A stretch of 32,954 nt of DNA from Chara braunii (GCA_003427395.1 BFEA01000266.1:1659472-1692425); one strand, 5' to 3'; positions 20,695 through 29,690 are shown, counted from the first letter of the stretch. A program made the numbers and translations. The notes: generated by a model from the sequence alone, not told the origin.

Positions 20695-20877
20695 AAACAT
20701 TTGTCAGTCATTGATATGTCCTGTAATATGAGGGACGCTGGACCCGGTTTCCAGCAGGTGCAGCTACCCACCGATAGATGGAGCCTTCAACCGGGGACTC
20801 ACTTAGGGAGGCTGCTCTTATCACCTCCCTAAGTGGTATCTGCGACTCGAAGTTCATGAAAAAAAAAAAAAAAAAAA
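20695..20877 (+). mobile_element. LINE-tail element, copy 9, with 12-bp hairpin and poly(A)
   Basis: Hairpin 1 at 20737-20755 (GCTGGA, loop CCCGGTT, TCCAGC), then CCACCGATAGATGGAGCC. Hairpin 2 is a perfect 12-bp stem (CACTTAGGGAGG at 20800-20811, CCTCCCTAAGTG at 20824-20835) with a loop starting CTGCTC. An A run at about 20859-20877 ends it. The 5' boundary is unclear. Confidence 0.8.
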
Positions 20878-20927
20878 CAGAAAAGAGAGAAATAAAATTG
20901 ATTTTCAATTCAATTCTATTTTGGGTT

Positions 20928-20997
20928 TAAAAAAAAAAAAAATTGGCAGNGGNTTTCNTTTTTTNGGGGGGGGGGGGGNGGGGGCTGGGGGTGGTAG
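20928..20997. other. Low-quality assembly patch (Ns, A and G homopolymers)
   Basis: An A run is followed by several N characters and a long G run broken by an N. This is typical of sequencing through homopolymers, so distances across this point should not be trusted. Confidence 0.9.
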
Positions 20998-21205
20998 CAA
21001 AGGCTTGGCAAAAGTATGGGTACAATGGGTTATGTCGTAATTCAACCCTGTCCTTGCCATATTTTTTTTTTTCCTCGTTTTTCATTTGAAAGTCCAAGAA
21101 ACTATTTTATGCTGGAGGGTGCCCGAAGATGTCATCAGTGCTGTCACCATCAGACAGCTCACTGGCTTTGTTTTCCCCTCTCTCTTTCCCTGTTCTCTTT
21201 CCGCT

Positions 21206-21327
21206 TTAGGGCATACTCACACTACCTAGGACCTTCTTACTTATTTCTGGACGTAACTGCGGTCACATACATCCTTGTCTGTGCCGTCAGATTCATTACA
21301 ATAGTGCCAGTGTGAGTACGCCTCTTA
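21206..21327. mobile_element. MITE B, about 116 bp, TTA target duplication
   Basis: Left TIR GGGCATACTCACACTACC (21209-21226), right inverted end AGTGTGAGTACGCC (21309-21322), TTA on both sides (21206-21208 and 21325-21327). The internal 'TTTCTGGACGTAACTGCGGTCA' region matches MITE A. Non-coding. PIF/Harbinger-type affiliation is inferred from the TTA duplication and the GGGC terminus. Confidence 0.75.
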
Positions 21328-22048
21328 TTGGGAACACACCACGTCATTATGATACTGGATTACAATGTGTTGAATGCAATCTCATATGCTATTGGGACTA
21401 CATGCCCAGATAGGAATGAAACCGTATGCCTGTTTCAGTGAGTTTTGAGCGTTTCATTCCAGCTGACAGAATCTGCAGCCTTTGCTGAGTGGCGGTGTGC
21501 AGTAATGGTATCAAAGAACCACAAGGGAGATCCCAAAGGAAACGGGGATGGTCAGGAATGTCGGAGATGTCAGTTTCAGTGATTGGATCGTGTCTTTCCT
21601 GATGGAGGAGATCAGCAACCTTGATGAGTCACTCTGTATAGTACTCTGTGTGTGTGGTAAGAATATAAGATGCCAGCAAGAAAGCTTCACACCAGATGAC
21701 CTTCTCCAAAACAGCACATCTCAAGGCTACGTGCAGCCAAACATTAGTCCAAGACTGAGACTGGCATGCCAACGTACAAACGGACTTCAGACTTCAATGA
21801 CACATCAAGGCAGACACTCAGATTGACAGTTGAGAGAGGAAGAGTGAGGCGAGAGGACAGACAAACAACAGCAACAGCAAGGAACAAAGGCTGAAGGGTA
21901 CAGGGGAGGCGGGTGGGCAGACAACCAGCAATAGGCGGCAACTGGGTGGACAGGGAAGAGAAACCAGAAGAACACCAACAAGCCACGAAGCAACAGGCTA
22001 CGACAAAACACAAATCACCCAAAAAAAAAAAAAAAAAAAAGCAAAAAC
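21328..22048. other. Flank left of the retrozyme, no gene recognised
   Basis: Includes a CAAACAACAGCAACAGCAAG-type purine/CA-rich stretch (about 21850-22010) and an A run at 22020-22040 directly beyond the retrozyme repeat. The A run might belong to the element end or be a separate insertion. Confidence 0.4.
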
Positions 22049-22337
22049 TGAAAAAAATAAACTGATGATGAAAGATTGTTTCGTCGGAGTTGCACCAACT
22101 CATCAGGAGGCTGAACCCTCGACAATCTGTAGGATCTCCGTATTTGATGGCTTGGGTCGTAAACCCTCTGAACCATGGTGAAGGCAGACTGTCCCCATGC
22201 AGAACATAGCAACGGGCAGCAACCCTGTGGAGCACCAGGCAACACAGTAGAGGCAACACGGCTGCACAACGCCAAAAACGACTGTGAGGAACGACTTGGC
22301 ACTCAGGACATGCAGCGCGGTGACCGTGTAGTGAAGC
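22049..22337 (-). repeat. Retrozyme downstream (3') repeat / LTR
   Basis: Direct repeat of 23383-23696. Shared blocks include GAAGGCAGACTGTCCCC, CAGTAGAGGCAACA and GCCAAAAACGACTG. Similarity stops at about 22337 on the right. On the left both copies become A/T-rich, and the proposed end is the CA dinucleotide (minus) at 22050-22049. Confidence 0.75.
22073..22128 (-). ncRNA. Type III hammerhead ribozyme 1
   Basis: Read on the minus strand: stem III 5' strand AGATTG (22128-22123), then U and C with the predicted cleavage after C at 22121. Stem I is GAGG/CCTC (22120-22117, 22110-22107) with loop GTTCAG. Core CTGATGA is at 22106-22100. Stem II is GTTGG/CCGAC (22099-22095, 22087-22083) with loop TGCAACT and one G-U pair. 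Core GAAA is at 22082-22079, then stem III 3' strand CAATCT (22078-22073). All core nucleotides known to be needed for catalysis are present. Stem III is short and open, which is the type III topology found in plant retrozymes and viroid-like RNAs. Confidence 0.92.
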
Positions 22338-23369
22338 ACAAGACAACACAAGCAAGGCAACCACACTGCAAGGGCCGACAGGGCGAGCGGACCAGCAGCT
22401 CAGCAACCGTGGAGCAGAGCACAAGGCACCAGCAACAAGGCAACCAACCTACAAGGCACACAAGCGGCAAACACGGAAGGCACTGCCAGCGGATGGGCAG
22501 CAAGGCTGCGTAGCAGAGGCACAAGGCAACACCGACAACACGGCCACACCAAACAGCGAACACAGAAACTTGCAGAGAACCACATGTGAAGCAAGCGGGA
22601 CAGGCAGCAAGGCGGAAGTGGAGCGCAGACGAGGCAGTCCACACATCAAACACGGAGCAAAGCAGCACATAACCTACTCACATCACGATTGAACCCCGCA
22701 GACTGTTGGTTCCCACCACCCACTGAGCCAGGGAGTCACTCCGACAGGCATCCGTCATCACCTACAGGCAACACAGACATCCCAAACTGAGCGGCCCCCA
22801 TAAGAGTGCAGTAGGCACTCCAAACGAGGAACCACCGACTGTTTGGCACTACTTAAGGGTGCTCAGTTGGGTAAGGAAAAATACTTGGAAAAAATTAGAG
22901 GAAGAACAGAAGAAAAAAATTAGAGGAAAAACACACCTAATGCTGGATTATGTTCCTGTTCGTCGGTCTGTCCCATGCCACGTACCATCGATACCCGCGG
23001 ACAAGTCCAAAGGTCCATAGAAGAGAAGATGGAGGAGGAGAGAGGAAGGGCGGAGAGCAACAATGGCATAACCATCAAGGTTGGTGTAGTGACCATCAGA
23101 GGAGGGATGACACATCCTTTCACACACTTTTTGGCGCTTGCTCCTGTCAAGGTTCATTAGAGGGTTATGTGTCCTCATGCGCCCGGCTAAGATGCCCATG
23201 GAATACCACGATGCAAAGACCATTAAGGCAAAACATGGTGAGGCAAATAACGACGAGGTAACAAGGTACTAGACAACAAGAGGTTGCAAGTCACATAGGG
23301 TGGAGGACATGGGGGAGGAGCGCGGGCAGGTAACCAACACAAAGCAACAAGCAAAAAAGGCACGAAGTA

Positions 23370-23378
23370 CTGATACCA
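23370..23378 (-). promoter_or_regulatory. Primer binding site match (initiator tRNA-Met type)
   Basis: TGGTATCAG on the minus strand, nine bases identical to the start of the plant LTR-element site complementary to the 3' end of initiator tRNA-Met. It lies four bases inside the upstream repeat, where a minus-strand primer site should be. The match ends after nine bases, which is short but usual for retrozymes and decayed elements. Confidence 0.7.
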
Positions 23379-23382
23379 AGTT

Positions 23383-23696
23383 TGAAAAACGGAGAGCGAA
23401 AAAAAATAAAAATAAACAAATACGGATGATGACAGACTGTTTCGTCGGAGTTGCACCGACTCATCAGGAGGCTGGACCCTTGACAGTTTGCGGAGTCTTC
23501 GTCTTAGATGGTTTGGGTCATGAACCCTTTGACCCTTGTTGAAGGCAGACTGTCCCCCAAACGGAACACATCAGCGGACAGCAACCCTGCGGAACACCAG
23601 TCAACGCAGTAGAGGCAACATGGCTGCAAAATGCCAAAAACGACTGCAAGGAACGACATGGCACGCAGAACATGTAGCGCGACAACCATGTAACTT
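23383..23696 (-). repeat. Retrozyme upstream (5') repeat / LTR
   Basis: Partner of the 22049-22337 repeat, in the same orientation. Similarity runs from about 23696 through the ribozyme to the A/T-rich end. On the minus strand it ends TTTTTCA at 23383, four bases before the primer-binding match. The two repeats differ at many sites, so the insertion is not recent, or the two ends have different histories. Confidence 0.75.
23434..23489 (-). ncRNA. Type III hammerhead ribozyme 2
   Basis: Minus strand: stem III AAACTG (23489-23484) with CAGTCT (23439-23434), five of six pairs. Predicted cleavage is after C at 23482. Stem I is AAGG/CCTC with loop GTCCAG (23481-23468), three pairs. Core CTGATGA is at 23467-23461. 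Stem II is a perfect GTCGG/CCGAC (23460-23456, 23448-23444) with loop TGCAACT. GAAA is at 23443-23440. Core and loop II are identical to ribozyme 1. The weaker stem I closing pair and the stem III mismatch may lower its activity. Confidence 0.92.
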
Positions 23697-24299
23697 AACT
23701 CCACTACTCGATATTTCACATACCCTTGTTGGTGCCCATTTTCATTGCATGTGTATCCCATCCGTAGCTTTATGTGCACCGACTCGGTAAAGGTACCTCG
23801 CCTGTTACGGTTCTCATGTCGTTCCAATCCTGCCAATGTGGGTTGCTCGGATCTTATAGATACCAGTGAAAATCACTATATCTTCTCGTACGAAGTTTAT
23901 CACTCATATATTGGAATCCATAAAAACTCCCAATTGTATCAAGTTGCCGATCTTCTATTCCGTTTTCATTTTTTTTGGTTTTTTTTTTTTTCTTTTCTTT
24001 TCTTTTTCTCTTGTCCGGGTACATCTCGGAAAATCCCAAAGCCTAGCTATATTTTGTACAAATTTACTTCATTTCCCACTTGATATCTTTGAATATTTTT
24101 AAAATATTTTTAATTATAGTCATATTTATAGTTTCGCAAAAATGCATTCACTACCATCAGAATTGTCAGTTCAAGGTATTATAATTGCCTTAGATTTATA
24201 AAAACAATTTCAAGATCAAAGATAGATCCTATTCACCATATATGTTCCCTACAATCTGGTGGACTATACTTATTTTTATTAGTTTTGATTTGACAGAAT
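23697..24299. other. No gene; T-rich tract
   Basis: Right of the retrozyme. Contains a T/C-rich run at about 23969-24012. From here to the right end the sequence is visibly more AT-rich than the left two thirds. No coding signal was recognised. Confidence 0.4.
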
Positions 24300-24770
24300 C
24301 GCGACTGGTAAAATGTCACAAAGTTCGCAGAAAGTTCATTAACCCCTCCCAAAGTGCAGCCTCATTCTTCAATCTATGTATGCATTTAAGGAGGGTTTCG
24401 TCATCGATTTTTTCATAGTTATTTCTAGATATTTCCATTAAGTACACTCCATATCTCAAGTGCATTCCAATTGTAATGAGTTAGGAGAGCATGTACAAAA
24501 TGATGTTAATATCTGTTTTGCAGTATGTGTGTCACCTTGCTCTGTAGTGATCGTAAGAATTACGCCATCAATGAACCTCCACCTGTGAATTAGTCTGACA
24601 TCAACCCCTAACGATATCACCTATTTATGCTTATCATGTGCATACGCTAGACTTGTCATGGGAGGACTTAATCTTTCCCCATATGTATCCTTTTTATTTG
24701 CTTCAACAACTTACTTGATATCAGAATAGAGGAGACCAAATAACATTTCGATTTTTATAGTCCACAATCC
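24300..24770 (-). pseudogene. Possible reverse-transcriptase remnant, family uncertain
   Basis: One minus-strand frame, broken by a few stops, reads 'ERLSPPMTSLAYAH', then 'LGVDVRLIHRWRFIDGVILTI' and 'AKQILTSFCTCSPNSLQLECT'. A basic/aromatic stretch followed by R-[FY]-I-D-[DG]-[VI] resembles the catalytic motif C of Penelope-like and related RTs (RYIDDI), here with the second Asp changed to Gly. The preceding proline-containing stretch could be motif B. It does not match the LINE or Ty3 RTs in this window. The call rests on a short motif. Confidence 0.3.
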
Positions 24771-25224
24771 CCGACTCTCATTAGCATTACCAAAATTTAT
24801 ATACTTTTCATGCACTTTATAGCATATGTGTGTCGTTCTTTATCCTTTGATACTTCTTAGCAACTATTGCATGACATTCATAATAACGTTTTAATAAATG
24901 TATGATCCAACTTCATCCAAGTTCGAAAATATATCTTTGACGTCAAAGGTCGAGCAGATAACGGTGGTTGGGTGACGTTATCACCATTGACCTTACTCAC
25001 ATATTCATTGTATTTTTTTAATCCTACGTTGTCACTTGTACACACCCTCGTATGACTGTGGATTCGTACTTATGTGCTTGTACGCCCTGAAACCGTCTTA
25101 TGCTCTCTCTCTCTGAACGATTCCCTTGACGAACTTGGTAATGAACTAGGTTTGAAGAGTTCATGGGTTAAGAAAGTTAGATCTAAGGGTGAGTTAATGA
25201 TTGCGGACTTTGAGATTGCACATA

Positions 25225-25552
25225 CGCGAGTATGTGCCTTATTAGATTCATGATCGATGCGGTCCTACCTCTCAGAGAAGGCAATTTGTAAATTGCATCT
25301 GGAATGAAGGTAAAAGATTTACCTAGTCTAATCACGTCTATGTTGGCCGATAAGAGCACGATCATGGTCTCTCAATACATTGATCGTGTGAAGTGTTACT
25401 TCAGGACTAAGGAAGGAAATAATATCTTACATGAATTATCCTTCCTAATTGAAAAGAATTTACATTTTGATATGATTCTGAGAATGGACCGGCACGGGAA
25501 AGTCGACCCAGAAGTTAGGTTTAAGGAAAAGGTTGTCAAACTGAAAGATTAA
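25225..25552 (+). pseudogene. Ty3 aspartic protease
   Basis: The frame 'VCALLDS' (25230-25250) is the protease active-site approach. The Gly codon expected next is a TGA stop (25251-25253), followed by 'SMRSYLSEKAICKLHLE'. A frameshift near 25303 leads to the frame ending 'NLHFDMILRMDRHGKVDPEVRF', which matches the family's 'ILGMDWL' closing strand. The family enzyme is a dimeric aspartic protease that processes Gag-Pol. The DSG motif is destroyed. Confidence 0.75.
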
Positions 25553-25639
25553 AAATTTGAAATGAGAATAATCAAATTGTAGCATAAGTCTGGATCTGAC
25601 TCAACCTTGTCTTTTTGTTGCATGAGTTATCCAGTCTTC

Positions 25640-26505
25640 AGATCTATGGTCTCAAAAAAGAAATTGGATCAGGATGTGATGATGGTGTTTGTTAAGTAAG
25701 CAAATGACACTGAGTGTTTCTTATCATATCCTCCTTCTATTGAAAAGGTTCTCAACGAGAATAAGAACTTACAGACTGAGTCAGTGGTAATCACTGAGTT
25801 TGCTATCAAGCACATCATTGAGATCATTTCTGGTAGTAAGATTCTCAATGGTCTCATCTGTCGCATGTTTCCTATGAGACTTGAGGAACTTAGAAAACAA
25901 CCGCAAAACCTCACTGAGAAATTATGGATTCGACCCAACTCATCTCCTTATGGTGCTCTTGTCTTATTCGTGCCCCAAAAGGAAGGTGAACTTAGACCAC
26001 GTATTGATTATCGTAGGTTAAATGCCGTCACTGTCAAGAATGCAGAACTACTTCCGCGCATTGATGACTTGTTGGACCAGTTGCAGGGATGCATGTACTT
26101 TAGCAAAATTGATCCCAAGTCATGGTACCACCAGATCGAGGTCTCTCATGAAGATCAACATAAGACAGTCTTCCGAATCAGGTATTGTCACTATGAGTTT
26201 GTGGTTATGCCCTTCGGATGACTAACGCCCCTGCGACATTTCAAAGGTTCATAAATGAATTGTTTTGTCAATGGTTGAATTGGTTTCTAGTCATGTATCT
26301 CGATGACATCCTCGTGTATAGTAAGACACTGGAGGATCACGAGAAACACCTACGAATGGTTCTACAAATGTTTCACGAGGACAACTTCAAATTGAATCAT
26401 AAGAAATCTGAGTTTCCTAAGTCTGAGGTCTTGTACTTAGGGCATATAGTGAACCAAAAGGGACTAAGGCTTGAAGAAAATAAGATAACAACAATTCGAG
26501 ATTGA
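25640..26505 (+). pseudogene. Ty3 reverse transcriptase
   Basis: The first part has '[18 protein letters not shown]', '[33 protein letters not shown]' and motif A region '[14 protein letters not shown]' (Asp kept), then '[16 protein letters not shown]'. There the frame breaks: a one-base deletion at about 26218 removes part of the codon after 'PFG'. The second part has 'NAPATFQRFIN' and the catalytic YLDD at 26296-26307, then 'HLRMVLQMFHEDNFKLNHKKSEF'. Motif order and spacing are those of Ty3 RT. Confidence 0.9.
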
Positions 26506-27150
26506 CCCCAACGCAAGACTATAACCGAGTTGAGATATTTTCTAGGACTAGTCAATTATTAAAAAAAGTTTGTCAGAAACTTCTCTTTAATAATTTTTCC
26601 TATGAAAAGATTATTGAAGAAAGAAAAGTCTTGGTTGTGGGAAAAAGATCGTGAGTTATCATTCAAAATATTAAAACTTTAAACATGTACTGACTCACTA
26701 CCCTGCCTTAAGGATTGTTGATCCTTCTCTCTCTTTCATTGTCACGATTGACGCAAGTCAGTATGAAATTGAGGTTGTGCTACAACACAATGATGGTAAG
26801 GGATATAGACCTATGGAACTTATGTCTATAAAACTTCCGTAAGAGAAAGTGACAAACTTTACTTACGAAAAGGAATTGTATGTCTTGGTTGCTGCATGAA
26901 ACACCTTGGATACTACTTGTTAGGGAGACACTTCACTGTCTATTCATATCATTCTACTCTGAAGTGGATAAAGACTCAACCGAGACCCTCTGATAAGTTA
27001 GTAAGATGGTCTGCTTTCATCGACACCTTTGACTTTGAGTTGAAAACAATCAAAGGAAAGTCTAATGTTGTTGTAGATGTTTTGTTCAAGCGTCCAAATT
27101 TCTTTGGTACCATTATCTCCTATCTCGATATTGAGAATGAAATTAAATAA
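26506..27150 (+). pseudogene. Ty3 RNase H and connection
   Basis: Follows RT after a TGA in place of Trp near 26505. 'TITELRYFLGLVNY' and 'FVRNFSLI' form the tether. 'FIVTIDASQYEIEVVLQHNDGKGYRP' carries the first catalytic Asp (26750-26752). 'HLGYYLLGRHFTVYSYHSTLKWI' is the second block, in which the usual Asp of 'TDH' is Tyr (26947-26949). 'KGKSNVVVDVLFKRP' is the last, with its Asp kept. Several stops and frameshifts interrupt it. Confidence 0.8.
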
Positions 27151-28120
27151 CAAATATGAAAGGGTTATGTGAACGATCATATTTTGAGTCCTATCATTGA
27201 GACCCTACAAAAAAATCTGAAAATATTCCCTGAGTATCGAATGATTTATGACATAATTTTCTTTTTGGATAAAACTGAAGAAAGACTGTGTATCCCTCAT
27301 CAAGAACAAATCAAAAGTCTAATCATTGGGAAATGTCATGGTGTTGAAGGACACTTTGCTTTGAAGAAGACGTACGACGATGTAAGAGAGGAATTTGAAT
27401 GGAAAGGAATTAAAGAGGATGTACTGACTTATGTGCGTACTTGTCTAAGCCTTGTCTGTCAGAGAAACAAGTCCTTACATGAATTTTTTTTGAGAGTATT
27501 GAGTCCGCTACCTATTTTAAGTGAGTCAGGTGAGTCTATCTCCATTGATTTCATGAGTCTCACTGAAAGCCGAAAAATGAATATCCAGGTAATGGTCATT
27601 GTAGATCAATTCTCCAAGTATGATATGTTCATTCCTTTGCCTGTTGAAGCTAAGACTGAACTAGTCATCCAAAAATTTCATATGCGATGGGTCTCAGAAT
27701 ATGGTTTTCCAAAGACCATCGTTTTCGATAGAGATGTCCGGTTCACTGAAATTCAATGGCAGAAGTTGATGGAAGTCTATAACACTAGGTTAACCATGTC
27801 GTCAGGTAGACACCCTGAAACGAATGACCAAACTTAACAAATGAATCGCCTATGCCAATAACTTTTGCGCATGTATGTATGACCCGATCAGATAAATTAG
27901 GATGAGAACTTACCTAAGATTGCAAGTGCATATAATAATAGTATACATACTGTTACAGGCAAAACACCGAATGCATTGCATAAAGGTTGGAAACCTCGGC
28001 GTCCCATTGATGCTTTAACCTGGGACCAGATTCAGAGGTTAATCCAGACACTCGAGAATTTGCAGTTCTATACGAGGAAGACACAAAGAAAGTCAAAGAA
28101 AATATACAGAATGTCAAGCT
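27151..28120 (+). pseudogene. Ty3 integrase core
   Basis: The zinc-binding N-terminus is 'HGVEGHFALKKTYDDV' and 'YVRTCLSLVCQRNKS' (27340-27470). The Cys pair is C-x4-C rather than the usual C-x2-C. The core has Asp in 'ISIDFMSL' and in 'VFDRDVRFT'. The catalytic Glu codon expected after 'NDQT' is a TAA stop (27835-27837). The C-terminal part continues in other frames with 'NLPKIASAYNNSIHTVTGKTPNAL'. In life it would join the cDNA ends to host DNA. Confidence 0.85.
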
Positions 28121-28625
28121 ACGGATGATTGAGCAGACCAATAAGCATCGTCAGCCTTCTAAGTTTAAAGAAGGAGACCCAGTCTGGGTAAAATCTAAAA
28201 AAAATTCTTTGGAAGAGAATTTGTCTCGAAAGTTGTTGTCTGTCTACTATGGACCCAAGGAAGTTCTCAAGGTGATTGAGGATGCAAATGAACCTTCTTA
28301 CCGGATTGATATACCCCCACACCTTAGAGCCTATCCTGCCTTTAATGCATCTAAATTTTTGCCCTATGTAGAGGGAACTGAGTTTCCTAACAAACCATCT
28401 ATGTTCCCCCCCCTTCCATGAATGCAGGATGCGAAGTTGAAAAGATTTTGGAAGATGGCTACTTCTCTACAGGCGGCAGTCTGGCTGAGGACGACCACAA
28501 AAGCAGTATACGGTAAAGTTCAAGTCTCAACCTCCAACTGAAGCTAGATGATTCAGTAAGAAAGAACTACCTACTTCTCTTGACATTGTTTCTACATACG
28601 AGCGTGGTTTACGAGAAAATTAATG
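28121..28625 (+). pseudogene. Integrase GPY/F module and chromodomain-like tail
   Basis: 'FKEGDPVWVKSKK' and 'LSVYYGPKEVLKVIED', then 'PSYRIDIPPHLRAYPAFNASKFLPY', form a clear GPY/F module (28125-28421). After a stop region, 'CEVEKILEDGYFSTGG', 'VKFKSQPPTEAR' and 'FSKKELPTSLDIVSTYERG' resemble a degenerate chromodomain, which in chromoviruses directs insertion to modified chromatin. The chromodomain assignment is moderate: the aromatic cage is not clear. Confidence 0.7.
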
Positions 28626-28664
28626 TATTTCTGCGATGGAACTCGAAATTTGGGCCGGCAGGAA

Positions 28665-29690
28665 TGTAGTGACCCACTTCATATGTCTTGTTGAATGTCT
28701 AAGGGTCTTGTTAGACCACTACTCGAGCTCAGGTTGAAGGGGCAAAAGACCGCCTAAAGTGGTGCCAGGGCCTGGGCACCAACAATTGACTCCAAACAGC
28801 TGCCTAAGGCCCAACAGTCAAAGTCAATATGGACCCAGCCCAGGCCGCCGGTCAGACACACACACTTATTTGTATGCACGTACCAATACAGCATTAGTAC
28901 CAAGTGGAAGTCTGCAACTGTACACAATTCAAACCCTCGGATGTGAGTCAATCTGAGCCACCGTGCGTAGGAGACCTGAGGCCAGTCAGCCTCGTCAAAC
29001 ATTACACAAGGTCTGGCCCTCAGGGAGTCAACATTCAATCTTGCTATGCTGCCTTGACGCGGGATGAACGCTGATTTGACATTAGTTGGACACTGGTTTG
29101 ACGCTAGTTGGATGTTGGCTTGACGCGGGTTTGACGCTGGCTGTGCGATGGCACTGTGGACGACGACGCGAGACTGAGGCAACATGCTGGCGCCTTCTCT
29201 GCTGAGCGCCAACCTCCACTTGTCTTCATTGTTGATGTGGCGAATGTGACATGTCTTCATCGCTGATGTAACACATGTCACTTGTCTTCATTGCTGATGT
29301 GGCGCATGCCACTTGTCTTCATCGTTGATGTGGCATTGGCCACGTTGTCTGCATTGGGTGACTGGAAGCGACAAGGAGGGAGATCGGGATATGTGGATGA
29401 TTGAGGAGGATCGGGATACTTACCTGAGGATGATGTCAATATTGTGCGTTGTTGATTGTCTCCAACTTCGCTACGAGATAACTGTGCTAAGTTGCACTTC
29501 GATGTGATGAGAACCCGTCAGACTCGTTACTGGATTCTATTTGCTGACGTGGAGGCGAGACGAAGCCCGAAGGAAGAGTGAGAAATGTTGAGCTACTCTC
29601 TTGGTGGTCATTAATGATTATGATCTTTTTCACCCTCTATTCTGTCTATTCCCTTTCCAATCGCTTTGTCTACTGGTAACGAGACATTGT
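28665..29690 (+). repeat. 3' LTR of the Ty3 element, right end uncertain
   Basis: Begins TGTAGTGACC directly after a purine-rich GGCAGGAA, as expected for a polypurine tract and LTR start. No second LTR copy was found for comparison, so the right edge is open. A TATCAGAT stretch at about 29693 could mark a following primer site. Non-coding; it holds tandem repeats. Confidence 0.5.
29064..29343. repeat. Short tandem repeats inside the LTR region
   Basis: From 29219 to 29343 four units of 31 bp each contain TGTCTTCAT and TTGATGTGGC variants (TGTCTTCAT starts at 29221, 29252, 29283, 29314). Just upstream (29064-29146) a looser set repeats TTTGACGCTAGTTGG-like modules. Such arrays are common in LTR U3 regions, where they can hold enhancer-like sites. 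Confidence 0.85.

Larger units (their letters stand above)
22049..23696 (-). mobile_element. Retrozyme: non-autonomous LTR element with hammerhead ribozymes
   Basis: Two direct repeats of about 290-315 bp enclose about 1.05 kb without a conserved reading frame. Reading the minus strand, the order is upstream repeat (23696-23383) with hammerhead 2, a TGGTATCAG primer-binding match (23378-23370), the internal region, and the downstream repeat (22337-22049) with hammerhead 1. Both repeats end TTTTTCA near the expected LTR edge. Cleavage at both ribozymes would release a 1361-nt RNA that could be circularised. Retrozymes known from plants have exactly this plan and depend on the enzymes of autonomous LTR retrotransposons. 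A clear polypurine tract and target-site duplication were not found, so the exact LTR outer ends are uncertain. The several overlapping open frames here are low-complexity and probably chance. Confidence 0.8.
25135..28664 (+). mobile_element. Ty3/chromovirus-like LTR retrotransposon, decayed
   Basis: The order protease, RT, RNase H, integrase, GPY/F and a chromodomain-like tail on the plus strand is that of Ty3 (Metaviridae-type) pol. It ends in a TG-starting LTR at 28665. Gag and a 5' LTR were not recognised left of 25135, so the copy is 5'-truncated or too decayed there. Every domain has at least one lesion (listed in the separate entries). A living relative of such an element could supply the enzymes the retrozyme needs. 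That link is inference. Confidence 0.85.

Noticed and set aside
20236-20832. 198-codon plus-strand open frame
   Set aside because: It crosses a tandem duplication and a LINE tail, is not conserved between duplicated units and has no recognisable domain.
21120-21155. TCATCAG near 21132 as a third hammerhead core
   Set aside because: The following minus-strand sequence lacks GAAA and a stem II.
21744-22424. 226-codon minus-strand open frame over the retrozyme repeat
   Set aside because: Low-complexity Cys/Leu/Ser/Phe-rich translation of a non-coding ribozyme-bearing repeat and its poly(T). Overlapping frames are equally open, and the other repeat does not preserve it.
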